From G963669295 sp963669295 (lineage in GTDB: Bacteria; Bacteroidota; Bacteroidia; Flavobacteriales_D; CALLUQ01), in assembly GCA_963669295.1 (NCBI GenBank), contig OY769938.1:5022001-5086000 (forward strand): DNA of 64,000 bases, given 5' to 3'. A program made the position numbers and the translations under genes. The notes beneath the pieces were generated by a model, which made no database searches, was not told where the DNA came from, and saw only the letters and a list, made by a program, of their open reading frames with translations. Of the stretch, positions 42,245-50,648 are shown one piece after another (within the stretch, counting starts at the first letter, position 1; each line of letters starts with the position of its first letter).

Positions 42245-44781
42245 TTGTAGGTATCCCATAAGGAGGTAATGCGTAATTCCTTTTTGAAGTGTTTGTACAA
42301 CTCTTCATTAAGTCCGATACGCTTCATAGTTCCCGGTAGCAGATCAAAGTAATTGTCTTCTAATACATGTTTTCCAGCATCTAGCCAAACATCTTTGGCC
42401 AGGAAATCGGTAGTAATGGTCATGCTATACCCCTCTTGCCCTTCATGGAATTCTACTTGAATGTTGGGCTTTTTCAAGGGCAAATCTTTTGGTGCAACAA
42501 AGTACAGGTGCTGTTGACTTAAGCATGGTTCATTGCCCAGGGTAGCCGTTACTACCATATCGGCACTGGGGTTGGGCAGATAATATTGATAGTGAAGTTG
42601 GCTGCTGTTTGGAGGAATAATAGCGGGCTTAATTTCGTGATAAATGGGTTGACCCGATAGCTTGCCAATGGCTACCCTTAAAGGCGCTGTGATGGAATCC
42701 AACCGATCGGAATTGATCCATACATGGAGCGTATCGTTTTCCCATTCGGGAATAACAATGACTTCTTTGTACAGGTTGCGCACCTTGTATTGTGCTGCTT
42801 TCCATCGTCCCATGTAGTCGATGGTAGACCACGAAGGCCCAGCCCAACAGTCGTTGAATTGCCAATACAGCGTACCCATGCAGTGCGGTTTGCTTTTTCG
42901 TTGCGCTTCAATGGCAATGCGCAGTGCTCGTGCTTGTAGCAACTGACTTACATACAGAAATGATTCAAAATCTTTGGGTGTTTGGTAGTTCCGCTCCATG
43001 AATTGCACGATCATATCGGTACGTTTGTAGCTTTTTTGGCGATTTTCCATCACTTCCGAATCAATGGCCCATTGTGAATGGTCGGCAAAGGTTTGTACCG
43101 TAGCCAGTTCCGGGAATGATTGAAAGCCATACTCACTCATAAAGCGGGGCACATACTTCTTGAAGCCGTGTAAGGAGTCGGTACCATGCCATACCCCCCA
43201 ATAGTGCATGTTATGGTGGTTAAAGTTCTCGTCGGTGCCCCAATTGCTCATGGGGGAAGTAGTGATGTACGTGCGATCTTGATCAAGCCATTGCAATACA
43301 TTGGGGATTCTGTCTTCAAACAAATGCACATAGTCGTTCCAAATTTTTGCCGAGTCTTCTTCTGAGTACCCATGAGCAGTTTGCCACCCCCAGTTGTGCC
43401 ATGCCACGTCTATTTCATTATTACCACACCACAGTGCCATAGAGGGGTGATTGCGCAATCGGATGGCTTGTTCTTCTACTTCCTGTACCACATTTTCTAC
43501 AAAAGCACTATCGCCCGGGTACATGCTACAGGCAAACATCAGGTCTTGCCATACCAGTATGCCGTAACGGTCGCAGAGGTCGTAAAACAAGTCGTTTTCA
43601 TAAATGCCTCCTCCCCATACACGCAGCATGTTCATGTTAGAGGCAGTAGCAGCACTGATCAAACGCTCATAGTCTTCGGGCTGCACATAGGTTAAAAACA
43701 CGTCTTGAGGAATGTAGTTGGCTCCTTTGATGAATACGGGCTCCCCATTTACCTTGAAGTAAAACGCTGTTCCGGTTAAGTCTACCTCCCCTTCCCACGT
43801 TACAGTGCGCACGCCAAAGGTTTCGGTGGCCTTTTCTACCATGCGGTTTTCGATTTGGAAGCTGGCATTCATGGTATAGAGGTATTGCTCACCCAGTCCG
43901 TTGGGCCACCACAAATGTGGATTTTCGATGTCGAAATAAACAAATACTTCCTGCCTGCCGGGCTGCAACGATACCTTTTCATTTACCAATGCAGGCCCCC
44001 GGCCCAGCATCAAACTAAGGTTTGCATTGGTGCGTTCTGTCGATTCTACATCAAAGGCAGCCAAAAACCTTGCTTTGTCGTCGGTGAGTTCTTCTTGCAT
44101 GATTTGCACACTGTGCACACGCACTTCGTCCCACACCTCCATGTATACCGGTTTCCAAATGCCTGCTGTTAAATAGCGTGGTGCCCAGTCCCACCCAAAA
44201 TGATAAGGCGCCTTGCGGGTAAATACGCTGGCCTTTTGTTCGGCAGCATCGTTGCCAGCAGGCAATTCATAGCCTAAGCTGTCCCACGGTTCTTTTGTCA
44301 CCTTCATTGGGGAATGGAATACTACCCGAATGTTATTTTCTCCTATGTGCAGCAGGGGTTTCACTCCTATCCGCCACGAGCGAAACATGTTGTTGGCTTC
44401 CAACACCAACGAGTCGTTTACATATACATCGGCGTAAGTGTCTAAGCCATCAAAGCACAAATCCATGTGTTTTTTCGCCAATCCGCCTTCTTTTACCACC
44501 AATACGGTGCGGTATTCCCAGTCGGTTTCACCTATCCATTGCAATTCTTGTTCGTTGTTGCCGTACATGGGGTCGGGAATCAAATGGTTGGCATGCAAGT
44601 CGGTGTGCACCACCCCTGGAACGGTGGCTGGATACCATGTGCTGTCGTTTACTGCTTTAAAGGTCCAATTGCTTTCGAGCAATATACATTCAGGAGTACG
44701 GTCTTTTACTTCTTCTTGTACTTTCTCTTGTTCTGAACAAGCCAGGAGTGCCAACAATGCTATGCTCCACCAGCATTTCAT
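42241..44781 (-). CDS. GH2 beta-mannosidase, lipoprotein
   Basis: An 846-residue exo-beta-mannosidase lipoprotein, with lipobox LALLAC ending at Cys15. Domain order: sugar-binding jelly roll (about 30-220), Ig-like domain (225-330), and the TIM barrel (335-680), then a C-terminal beta domain. The acid/base Glu456 is in LWCGNNEIDVAWHNWG, the mannosidase-type variant, and the nucleophile Glu550 is in RFMSEYGFQSFPE; both are typical for family 2 beta-mannosidases, including the ENLxxYYW-like DxxW segment WAPRYLTAGIWKP. It removes the core beta-mannose from N-glycan fragments. It is coupled by ATGA to cutC upstream. Confidence 0.95.
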   Translation of the reverse strand: MKCWWSIALLALLACSEQEKVQEEVKDRTPECILLESNWTFKAVNDSTWYPATVPGVVHTDLHANHLIPDPMYGNNEQELQWIGETDWEYRTVLVVKEGGLAKKHMDLCFDGLDTYADVYVNDSLVLEANNMFRSWRIGVKPLLHIGENNIRVVFHSPMKVTKEPWDSLGYELPAGNDAAEQKASVFTRKAPYHFGWDWAPRYLTAGIWKPVYMEVWDEVRVHSVQIMQEELTDDKARFLAAFDVESTERTNANLSLMLGRGPALVNEKVSLQPGRQEVFVYFDIENPHLWWPNGLGEQYLYTMNASFQIENRMVEKATETFGVRTVTWEGEVDLTGTAFYFKVNGEPVFIKGANYIPQDVFLTYVQPEDYERLISAATASNMNMLRVWGGGIYENDLFYDLCDRYGILVWQDLMFACSMYPGDSAFVENVVQEVEEQAIRLRNHPSMALWCGNNEIDVAWHNWGWQTAHGYSEEDSAKIWNDYVHLFEDRIPNVLQWLDQDRTYITTSPMSNWGTDENFNHHNMHYWGVWHGTDSLHGFKKYVPRFMSEYGFQSFPELATVQTFADHSQWAIDSEVMENRQKSYKRTDMIVQFMERNYQTPKDFESFLYVSQLLQARALRIAIEAQRKSKPHCMGTLYWQFNDCWAGPSWSTIDYMGRWKAAQYKVRNLYKEVIVIPEWENDTLHVWINSDRLDSITAPLRVAIGKLSGQPIYHEIKPAIIPPNSSQLHYQYYLPNPSADMVVTATLGNEPCLSQQHLYFVAPKDLPLKKPNIQVEFHEGQEGYSMTITTDFLAKDVWLDAGKHVLEDNYFDLLPGTMKRIGLNEELYKHFKKELRITSLWDTYN

Positions 44782-45512
44782 GTTGTTGCTTGTAGCAGCG
44801 CTTCAATTTTTTGATGGTGAAAGGTGGTGCGTTGGTATTCAGCACTGTTGTTGCCCATGCCCACTTCGTTGTTGCGGTATTGCATGGCACTTTCGGTATG
44901 GGTTAAGGCTGAACAGTGCAGCGATGTAGCGCCTGTTTGCAATAGTGTTTTCGCATTGGTGGCATTGATTCCACCTCCAGGCATAATTTCGATGCGTTGG
45001 CCGGCACGGTGTACCAGTTCAGCAATAAGGTCTTTGCCCTCTTCTGCTTTGGCCCGTTGGCCGGAAGTAAGGATGCGGTTGAAGCCAAGGGCGATAATGT
45101 CTTCCATGGCTTGAAAAGGATCGGAGGCCATGTCGAAAGCCCGGTGAAAGGTAAGGTCTAGGGGTTGAGCCAATTCCACCAACTGCTGGCACCTCTCCTG
45201 GTCTACTGTTCCATCCGGTCGAAGGATGCCCAATACGATGCCTTCTACTTGTAATGCCCTTAATTGTAGGATTTCCCAACGCATGACCTTGAATTCAGCA
45301 TCTGAATACAGGAAATCTCCACCTCTTGGCCGTACCATTACGTGTATGGGTAGGTTAACGTGTTGTTTTACTTGTTGCACCAACGCAATGCTGGGGGTGG
45401 TACCTCCTTCGGCCAGGTTGCCGCAGAGTTCAATGCGATGTACTCCTGCCTTTTCGGCAGCTATGCACGCATCCAACGCGTCGAGGCATACTTCTATCAT
45501 CACCTTTTCCAT
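44778..45512 (-). CDS. cutC: CutC-family TIM-barrel protein
   Basis: A 244-residue CutC-like protein. Motifs are HRIELCGNLAEGGTTPS, IHVMVRPRGGDFLYSD, LTFHRAFDMASDPFQ, ILTSGQRAKAEEG and IMPGGGINATNAKTL, all diagnostic for CutC. The name comes from an E. coli copper-tolerance report that is no longer considered secure; the enzymatic function is unknown. In several Bacteroidota, as far as I recall, cutC lies with glycosidase genes, as here, where it is coupled by ATGA to a beta-mannosidase; a role in sugar or glycosylamine handling is inference. Confidence 0.9.
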   Translation of the reverse strand: MEKVMIEVCLDALDACIAAEKAGVHRIELCGNLAEGGTTPSIALVQQVKQHVNLPIHVMVRPRGGDFLYSDAEFKVMRWEILQLRALQVEGIVLGILRPDGTVDQERCQQLVELAQPLDLTFHRAFDMASDPFQAMEDIIALGFNRILTSGQRAKAEEGKDLIAELVHRAGQRIEIMPGGGINATNAKTLLQTGATSLHCSALTHTESAMQYRNNEVGMGNNSAEYQRTTFHHQKIEALLQATT

Positions 45513-45664
45513 GGTGATGAAAGTAGCTAAAATTCCATTTAAAGGCGTCAGATAAAAGCGAAAATTTGCAGCAATGGATGGTGTGTATGAGAAAAAAAGG
45601 CATTGTTAGAAATCCGTAATTTTACTTATTTCAATATTACCGTTCTTGCACTAACTTGCTATTG

Positions 45665-47554
45665 ATGCAAGCTACTGCTAAAACCACTAACGACGATTCG
45701 CACAAGAAGGCAGCAGCATTGCACGATGTTAAAACGAAAAACAAAGGGCAGGAACACGCTGCTTCTCTCGTTAATAACCGTCCCGAAGCTGCTACCCAAC
45801 AAAGTGTACAACGTGCTGCCAATAATAGCCCCATGGTGGTGTCACAAATGAAGTTACAGACAGCCATCAGTGATTCCATTTCGGAAAATCAATTTGAGGC
45901 CTTTGAACAGGCGGAAGCTTTTGGTGAGTCGTACGAAGGGCCTATACAGCGGGTGTTATCGCGCAACCCGGGAGGCACCCGAAGTCGTTTTGATCTGGCT
46001 CCTTTGGCTGCTGTAGCAGGGTTAGCAGCAGGCGATTATTTAAGAGACATTGCTACCCGTACCTGGTACCGCTACATCGCCACTCACAATGCAGGCCTTA
46101 TTTATATTGCCCAGGATGATGGTACTAACCCTTCCACTTATAACCTGGGCACTGGTGCCATCAATGCGGTAAATTGTGCCAATGGTGCACAATTGATTGC
46201 CGTAGCGGCAGCTATTGGCAATGTTGCCCATTTGTTGCAACTTTTTACGGATGGTGCCTCTGGTGCACAATTGGCTACCATATTGGCGATAGAAAACAAT
46301 GGGGCTACTGTACACAATCAGATTGGTGCCATCAATGGGAATAATGTAGCGCACCTTACCCAGTTGTATGCCGATGGTGCTACTTCGGCACAAATTACCG
46401 TTTTATTGGGGGTAGAAAACAACGGGGCTACCCTTCACAATCAAATTGGTGCCATCAATGGGAATAACGTGGCACACCTTATTCAGTTGTATGCCGATGG
46501 TGCCAGTTCAGCGCAAATTACCGCTATGCTTGCTCACGAAAACAATGGCACCACAATCCATAATTTAATTGGAATCATCCACGGTAACAATGTAGCGCAT
46601 CTATTACAGCTGTATGTCGATGGTGCCAATTCGGGGCAAATCAATACGCTGCTTGGCCATGAAGCCAACGGCAATGACCTACATCAAATTATAGCTGCAG
46701 TAAATGCTTCAGCGGCCAACTTAATTGCCTATTACAACGCTGGAAAAACCACCGCTGAATTGCAACGTTTGGTGGCATTAGGACAGGTGAATAATGCTGC
46801 TGACCTTACTGCATTGGTAGCATCGGCCAGGCCAATCGGCGAAATTGAAACCATTGCCAACAATGCTGCTGCCACTCCTGCCGCTGCGATTGGGCCACTT
46901 GGGCAGGCGGCAACAGCAGTGGTTCAAGTGGCTGCTGGTGCTGTTAATCAAGCCCTACTTACGCCTGTGCGGTGGGGCCTTACATTGCCCGAAGACATCC
47001 AGGTAAATGTTACGGCTCATCAGGCCAACGGCCATTGGTATGGTGCTTTATCGAGCATTACGGGTCGTTATTCTAAGCAAATCCGATTACTGGCCGGGGT
47101 GCAAGAAGTAACCGGCCCTGGAGGCAATACCAATGGCGGCAACTACGCTGCACAAGTAGGGGATTTGCGCGCTACCACTACCAATCATGGGAACTGGTAC
47201 ATGTACAATGCTGTTGATGCACACGAATCGGTACATGAAATGAGGATGGCTCCTGCGCTTACCGCAGCAGAACCAAGAATGCAAGCTTACATTGCCAGCC
47301 TATCGGTTCCAGTTTCTGCCATGGCACACAATCAAGCTACTGCTGCTGTACAAATAATTGCACTTCCGGGCTTTCAAGCAGCTCTGCAAAATGCTTATGC
47401 CCATTGGTTAAATACCTATGCCGCCTTTATTGCTAACGATCATGGGGCAGCCTTCAACGGGCCTTCTTATGTAGCCGAACACCTTATTACTAATCCTATG
47501 ATATTGGCTATTAATGCAGCAGCAGCAGCGCAACACTGGGGCCCTCCAGCCTAG
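45665..47554 (+). CDS. Candidate effector: eCIS/DUF4157-like N-terminus, 41-aa repeats, HExxH C-terminus
   Basis: A 629-residue protein without a signal peptide. I do not recognise the full architecture. The N-terminal 110 residues carry VNNRPEAATQQSVQRAANNS and GPIQRVLSRNPGG, closely resembling the NRPEA..Q...ANNSP leader of Bacteroidota proteins of the eCIS-core (DUF4157) group. Residues about 185-389 are five 41-residue repeats with NNVAHLxQLYxDGA and ENNG. An Ala/Thr-rich linker follows. The C-terminus has VDAHESVHEMRMAP (His520-Glu521-x-x-His524), a HExxH zinc motif, and further Glu/His residues. It lies between cutC and the GH20 gene and overlaps the GH20 stop by four bases. It may be a toxin loaded into a contractile injection system; no such system is in the window. 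Confidence 0.6.
   Translation: MQATAKTTNDDSHKKAAALHDVKTKNKGQEHAASLVNNRPEAATQQSVQRAANNSPMVVSQMKLQTAISDSISENQFEAFEQAEAFGESYEGPIQRVLSRNPGGTRSRFDLAPLAAVAGLAAGDYLRDIATRTWYRYIATHNAGLIYIAQDDGTNPSTYNLGTGAINAVNCANGAQLIAVAAAIGNVAHLLQLFTDGASGAQLATILAIENNGATVHNQIGAINGNNVAHLTQLYADGATSAQITVLLGVENNGATLHNQIGAINGNNVAHLIQLYADGASSAQITAMLAHENNGTTIHNLIGIIHGNNVAHLLQLYVDGANSGQINTLLGHEANGNDLHQIIAAVNASAANLIAYYNAGKTTAELQRLVALGQVNNAADLTALVASARPIGEIETIANNAAATPAAAIGPLGQAATAVVQVAAGAVNQALLTPVRWGLTLPEDIQVNVTAHQANGHWYGALSSITGRYSKQIRLLAGVQEVTGPGGNTNGGNYAAQVGDLRATTTNHGNWYMYNAVDAHESVHEMRMAPALTAAEPRMQAYIASLSVPVSAMAHNQATAAVQIIALPGFQAALQNAYAHWLNTYAAFIANDHGAAFNGPSYVAEHLITNPMILAINAAAAAQHWGPPA
46217..46831 (+). repeat. Five in-frame 123-base tandem repeats
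   Basis: Units begin at 46217, 46340, 46463, 46586 and 46709. Units two and three differ at few codons (NNVAHLTQLYADGA and NNVAHLIQLYADGA), while the first and last are more diverged. Each unit encodes 41 residues predicted as two or three short helices, so the array may form a helical solenoid. Confidence 0.85.
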
Positions 47555-49824
47555 CGGCCAATCACAATTTCATCTACAAACAACCAGGCATCGCTGCCTG
47601 AGGCATCGTGCCAGTCGGGGCATTTGCCCATGTTCTTTGCGGTTACCCTTACATAACGTGCTACAATGGGTTTTTCAAAATCAGCGAAAAACTCGTGAAT
47701 GAATTGCCCTTTTTCTTTGGGCGACACCGAATTTTTCACCGTAGCATATTCGGTAAAATTCACGCCATCATCGGAGTATTCGTATTTCACCCATTCGGGT
47801 AAAAAGATCCAGGCGTTGTTGTATTGCAAAAACCCTGTGGTTAGGGTACTAATGGGCTTTGCTTCGCCCAAATCAATGGTGGCCTCGAGGTTAGTTCCCC
47901 AATAGCCCTGCCATTGCCCGTCGCGAAAGTCGGTAGAGCCACGTACGCCATTGGTGAGGCCACCGTCGCCACCGGCTTTGTAATACTCGCTGTAAGGATG
48001 TGTCAACTCAGGGATGATGCCGTTGGCGTAGTGCAATGCATAGGTTTGCTCGAATACCGGCCCAATAGGGTTCCCGTCTTTAAATGCTTGTACTTTCAAT
48101 GTTCCTGACCCAGAAAGAGTAATGGGTGTTTCATACTTTTTAGCACTGGTGGTCGGTGCGCTTCCATCGAGGGTGTAGTGCAATTCCAAATTACTCATAC
48201 CTTTCTGAATATCAATCACTAATGATTGGTTATTGAAAGTGGGTTCAAATGTTACCGGGGTGGTTTCAAACCCGTAGTCTACCCCCATGGCTTCGAGTCG
48301 TTGGTAGTGGTATTGTACCCGCTCGTGAAAATTCGTGTAGTTGCGCTTGCTTTCGTTGCTCCACAACACTTCGCTCATGGCTAAGATGCGCGGAAACACC
48401 TTCGAATCTACCGTTTCTTGTGGGGCACGCTCCGACCACATGTTGCACTCGCCTCCCAGTACCCGGGCGGCTTCTGCTTCGTTTACGCCTTCAGGTACCG
48501 GCTCAAAGGTGTATACTTTGGCCATGTCGATGGATTTGAGGTCGTAATCGAAATAGGCATGGCTGGTGGGCGATACAATGGTGTTGTTGCCATGTTGTAC
48601 GGCTTCTATGGCGCCTTCCATACCCCGCCAACTCTGTACTGTAGCCCCTTCTACCAGGCCACCTTCAATAATTTCGTCCCAGCCAATGAGCTTTTTGCCT
48701 TTTGATTCGAGGAAGGTAGCAATGCGGCCAATGAAGTAGCTTTGCAGCTCGTGCTCGTCTTTCAAGCCTTCTTCCTTAATTCTGCGTTGGCACTTGCTGC
48801 AGTTTTCCCAACGGTATTTGGGGGCTTCATCGCCACCAATATGAATGTAATCGCCCGGAAACAGGTCGATGACCTCGGTTAACACATCTTCTAAAAAGAT
48901 AAAGGTGCTGTCGTTGCCCGCGCAGTAAATGTCTTTAAATACCCCCCATTCGGTTTCTACTTCAAACGGCCCACCCGTACACGAAAGGTGCGGATAGGAG
49001 GCTACAGCTGCTTGCGAATGACCGGGCAATTCAATTTCAGGCACCACATTGATGCCCCGGCTTTTGGCGTAGGCCACTACTTCTTTTACATCTTCTTGTG
49101 TATAAAACCCTCCATAGTTGGTGCCATCGTTGAGCGTGCGCCATGCCCCTATTTCTGTGAGTTTGGGGTATTTTTTTATTTCAATGCGCCACCCCTGGTC
49201 TTCGGTGAGGTGCCAGTGTAACGTATTCATTTTATGGAAAGCCAGCAGATCGATGTAGCGCTTTACAAAGTCTTTCTCCATGAAATGGCGGCAGCAATCG
49301 AGCAATAACCCTCGCCATTTAAAGCGCGGTTCGTCGGTTACAGTAATGCCTTGTGCTACCCATTGCACGTTGTTTTGGCCGGTGCTGTAGATGGCTGGGG
49401 GGAGCAGTTGAAAAAACGTTTGTATGCCGCGGTAGGCTCCTTGTTCGTGGTATGCATCAATGGTTACCCGGTGCTCGTCGACCGATAATACGTAGGCTTC
49501 GTTGTTTTTTGTTGCTCCTTTGCTGAGTACAATTGCATTTTCGGTCGCGGTTGCTTCTATGGGCTGTGGAGATAGCTGATAACCAGTAGCACGTTCAATG
49601 ATTTCGGCCATGTATTGTGCTGGCCCCTCCATTTCGGGAGCATAGCTGATGGTTGTTTCGGCATTCAACTCAAAATGACATCCTTTCATTTCCATGTGTT
49701 GCGGCACTGGCAACAACGATACTGGAGGGATGGTTATAGCCACTTCCGTACTTTCGGGCGTGCCGCAAGCGGCCAGCAGCAGGGCAAGCATTGCCCCAAA
49801 AATTACTTTTTTCATACCGTTCAT
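47551..49824 (-). CDS. GH20 beta-N-acetylhexosaminidase lipoprotein
   Basis: A 757-residue surface lipoprotein exo-hexosaminidase, with lipobox LLLAAC at Cys20. The start may also be the in-frame ATG three codons later (MKKVIFG). Order: GH20b domain (35-160), catalytic TIM barrel (165-510) with Asp332-Glu333 in YIHIGGDEAPKYRWE and HLTEDQGWRIEI, a chitobiase-C-like domain (SNLELHYTLDGSAPTT), and an F5/8-type discoidin domain ending WLFVDEIVIGR. It removes terminal GlcNAc or GalNAc. The last two domains match those of the GH92 enzyme. Its stop codon overlaps that of the convergent effector-like gene. Confidence 0.95.
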   Translation of the reverse strand: MNGMKKVIFGAMLALLLAACGTPESTEVAITIPPVSLLPVPQHMEMKGCHFELNAETTISYAPEMEGPAQYMAEIIERATGYQLSPQPIEATATENAIVLSKGATKNNEAYVLSVDEHRVTIDAYHEQGAYRGIQTFFQLLPPAIYSTGQNNVQWVAQGITVTDEPRFKWRGLLLDCCRHFMEKDFVKRYIDLLAFHKMNTLHWHLTEDQGWRIEIKKYPKLTEIGAWRTLNDGTNYGGFYTQEDVKEVVAYAKSRGINVVPEIELPGHSQAAVASYPHLSCTGGPFEVETEWGVFKDIYCAGNDSTFIFLEDVLTEVIDLFPGDYIHIGGDEAPKYRWENCSKCQRRIKEEGLKDEHELQSYFIGRIATFLESKGKKLIGWDEIIEGGLVEGATVQSWRGMEGAIEAVQHGNNTIVSPTSHAYFDYDLKSIDMAKVYTFEPVPEGVNEAEAARVLGGECNMWSERAPQETVDSKVFPRILAMSEVLWSNESKRNYTNFHERVQYHYQRLEAMGVDYGFETTPVTFEPTFNNQSLVIDIQKGMSNLELHYTLDGSAPTTSAKKYETPITLSGSGTLKVQAFKDGNPIGPVFEQTYALHYANGIIPELTHPYSEYYKAGGDGGLTNGVRGSTDFRDGQWQGYWGTNLEATIDLGEAKPISTLTTGFLQYNNAWIFLPEWVKYEYSDDGVNFTEYATVKNSVSPKEKGQFIHEFFADFEKPIVARYVRVTAKNMGKCPDWHDASGSDAWLFVDEIVIGR

Positions 49825-49923
49825 TTCAAGCGATTGAAGGTAATGATTTTATCGAAAACGATTTAGGCTGCTGTAAAATTCATCATTTCTTTAGTACTTT
49901 TAGGAGCTCAACCAACCTGTGCT

Positions 49924-50634
49924 ATGGTCAAAGTATTTCGGAAAAATCGTGAAGATGCCCTTGCTAAAAACCGTTTGGTTAAATACCTGTTTTATGCCCT
50001 GGGCGAGATTGTTTTGGTGGTGATTGGAATTTTGATTGCCTTGAAGGTGAACAATTGGAACGAGGTTCAAAAGTACAAGGCCAAAGAACAAGCATTGTTG
50101 TTGGAGATTAACCGGGAAGCCAACGAAAACTTGCAGCAGTTTGAAGCCAACAAATTGGTGCACCAACGATCGTTGAACGCCTGCAATATTGTGCTTCGCA
50201 ATGCCCGTACGTTGGATAAGCAAGCGTCGCTCGACTCGATAGCGCAGTACGGTCCGGGGGCATTTTTAGGCTTAACGTTTAACCCTTCGGGAGGAGTGGT
50301 AAAATCGTTGATCAGTACCGGAGAGATTCAATTGATTACCAGCGATTCGTTGCGTTTTTTACTCATTACCTGGCAAGATGAGTTGCTCGACTTTCAGGAG
50401 GAGGAGCAGTATTCGCGCGATTTATGGCAAAACCATGTGGAACCTTACATCATTAAAAATGGTGATTTCTTGAATGCTGGTAGCCCTAAGAATTTGGCCA
50501 TGTGCCAGGACCCTCAGTTTTTGAACATGCTGGCCCGTAGGCAGTTTTATTTACACGGTGTATTACTTTCAGAAGAAAGTGCAACGTTAGAGCAAACGTT
50601 GCGCGATATTGTACGACTATCAACTCCTCAATAA
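49924..50634 (+). CDS. DUF6090-like membrane protein
   Basis: A 236-residue protein with one N-terminal membrane helix (YLFYALGEIVLVVIGILIAL) in the characteristic context KYLFYALGEIVLVVIGILIA followed by LKVNNWNE, which is the DUF6090 signature of Bacteroidota. A long helical part follows (LLLEINREANENLQQFEANK) and then a soluble domain. The function is unknown; the family is widespread and often present in many copies per genome. It is upstream of, and 14 bases from, the glycosylasparaginase gene in the same direction, but this may be only proximity. Confidence 0.85.
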   Translation: MVKVFRKNREDALAKNRLVKYLFYALGEIVLVVIGILIALKVNNWNEVQKYKAKEQALLLEINREANENLQQFEANKLVHQRSLNACNIVLRNARTLDKQASLDSIAQYGPGAFLGLTFNPSGGVVKSLISTGEIQLITSDSLRFLLITWQDELLDFQEEEQYSRDLWQNHVEPYIIKNGDFLNAGSPKNLAMCQDPQFLNMLARRQFYLHGVLLSEESATLEQTLRDIVRLSTPQ

Positions 50635-50648
50635 ACAAAACGACCATT

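Noticed and set aside
46217..46831. Regularly spaced repeats considered as a CRISPR-like array
   Set aside because: The period is 123 bases without unique spacers, and the whole array is in frame inside a coding gene.
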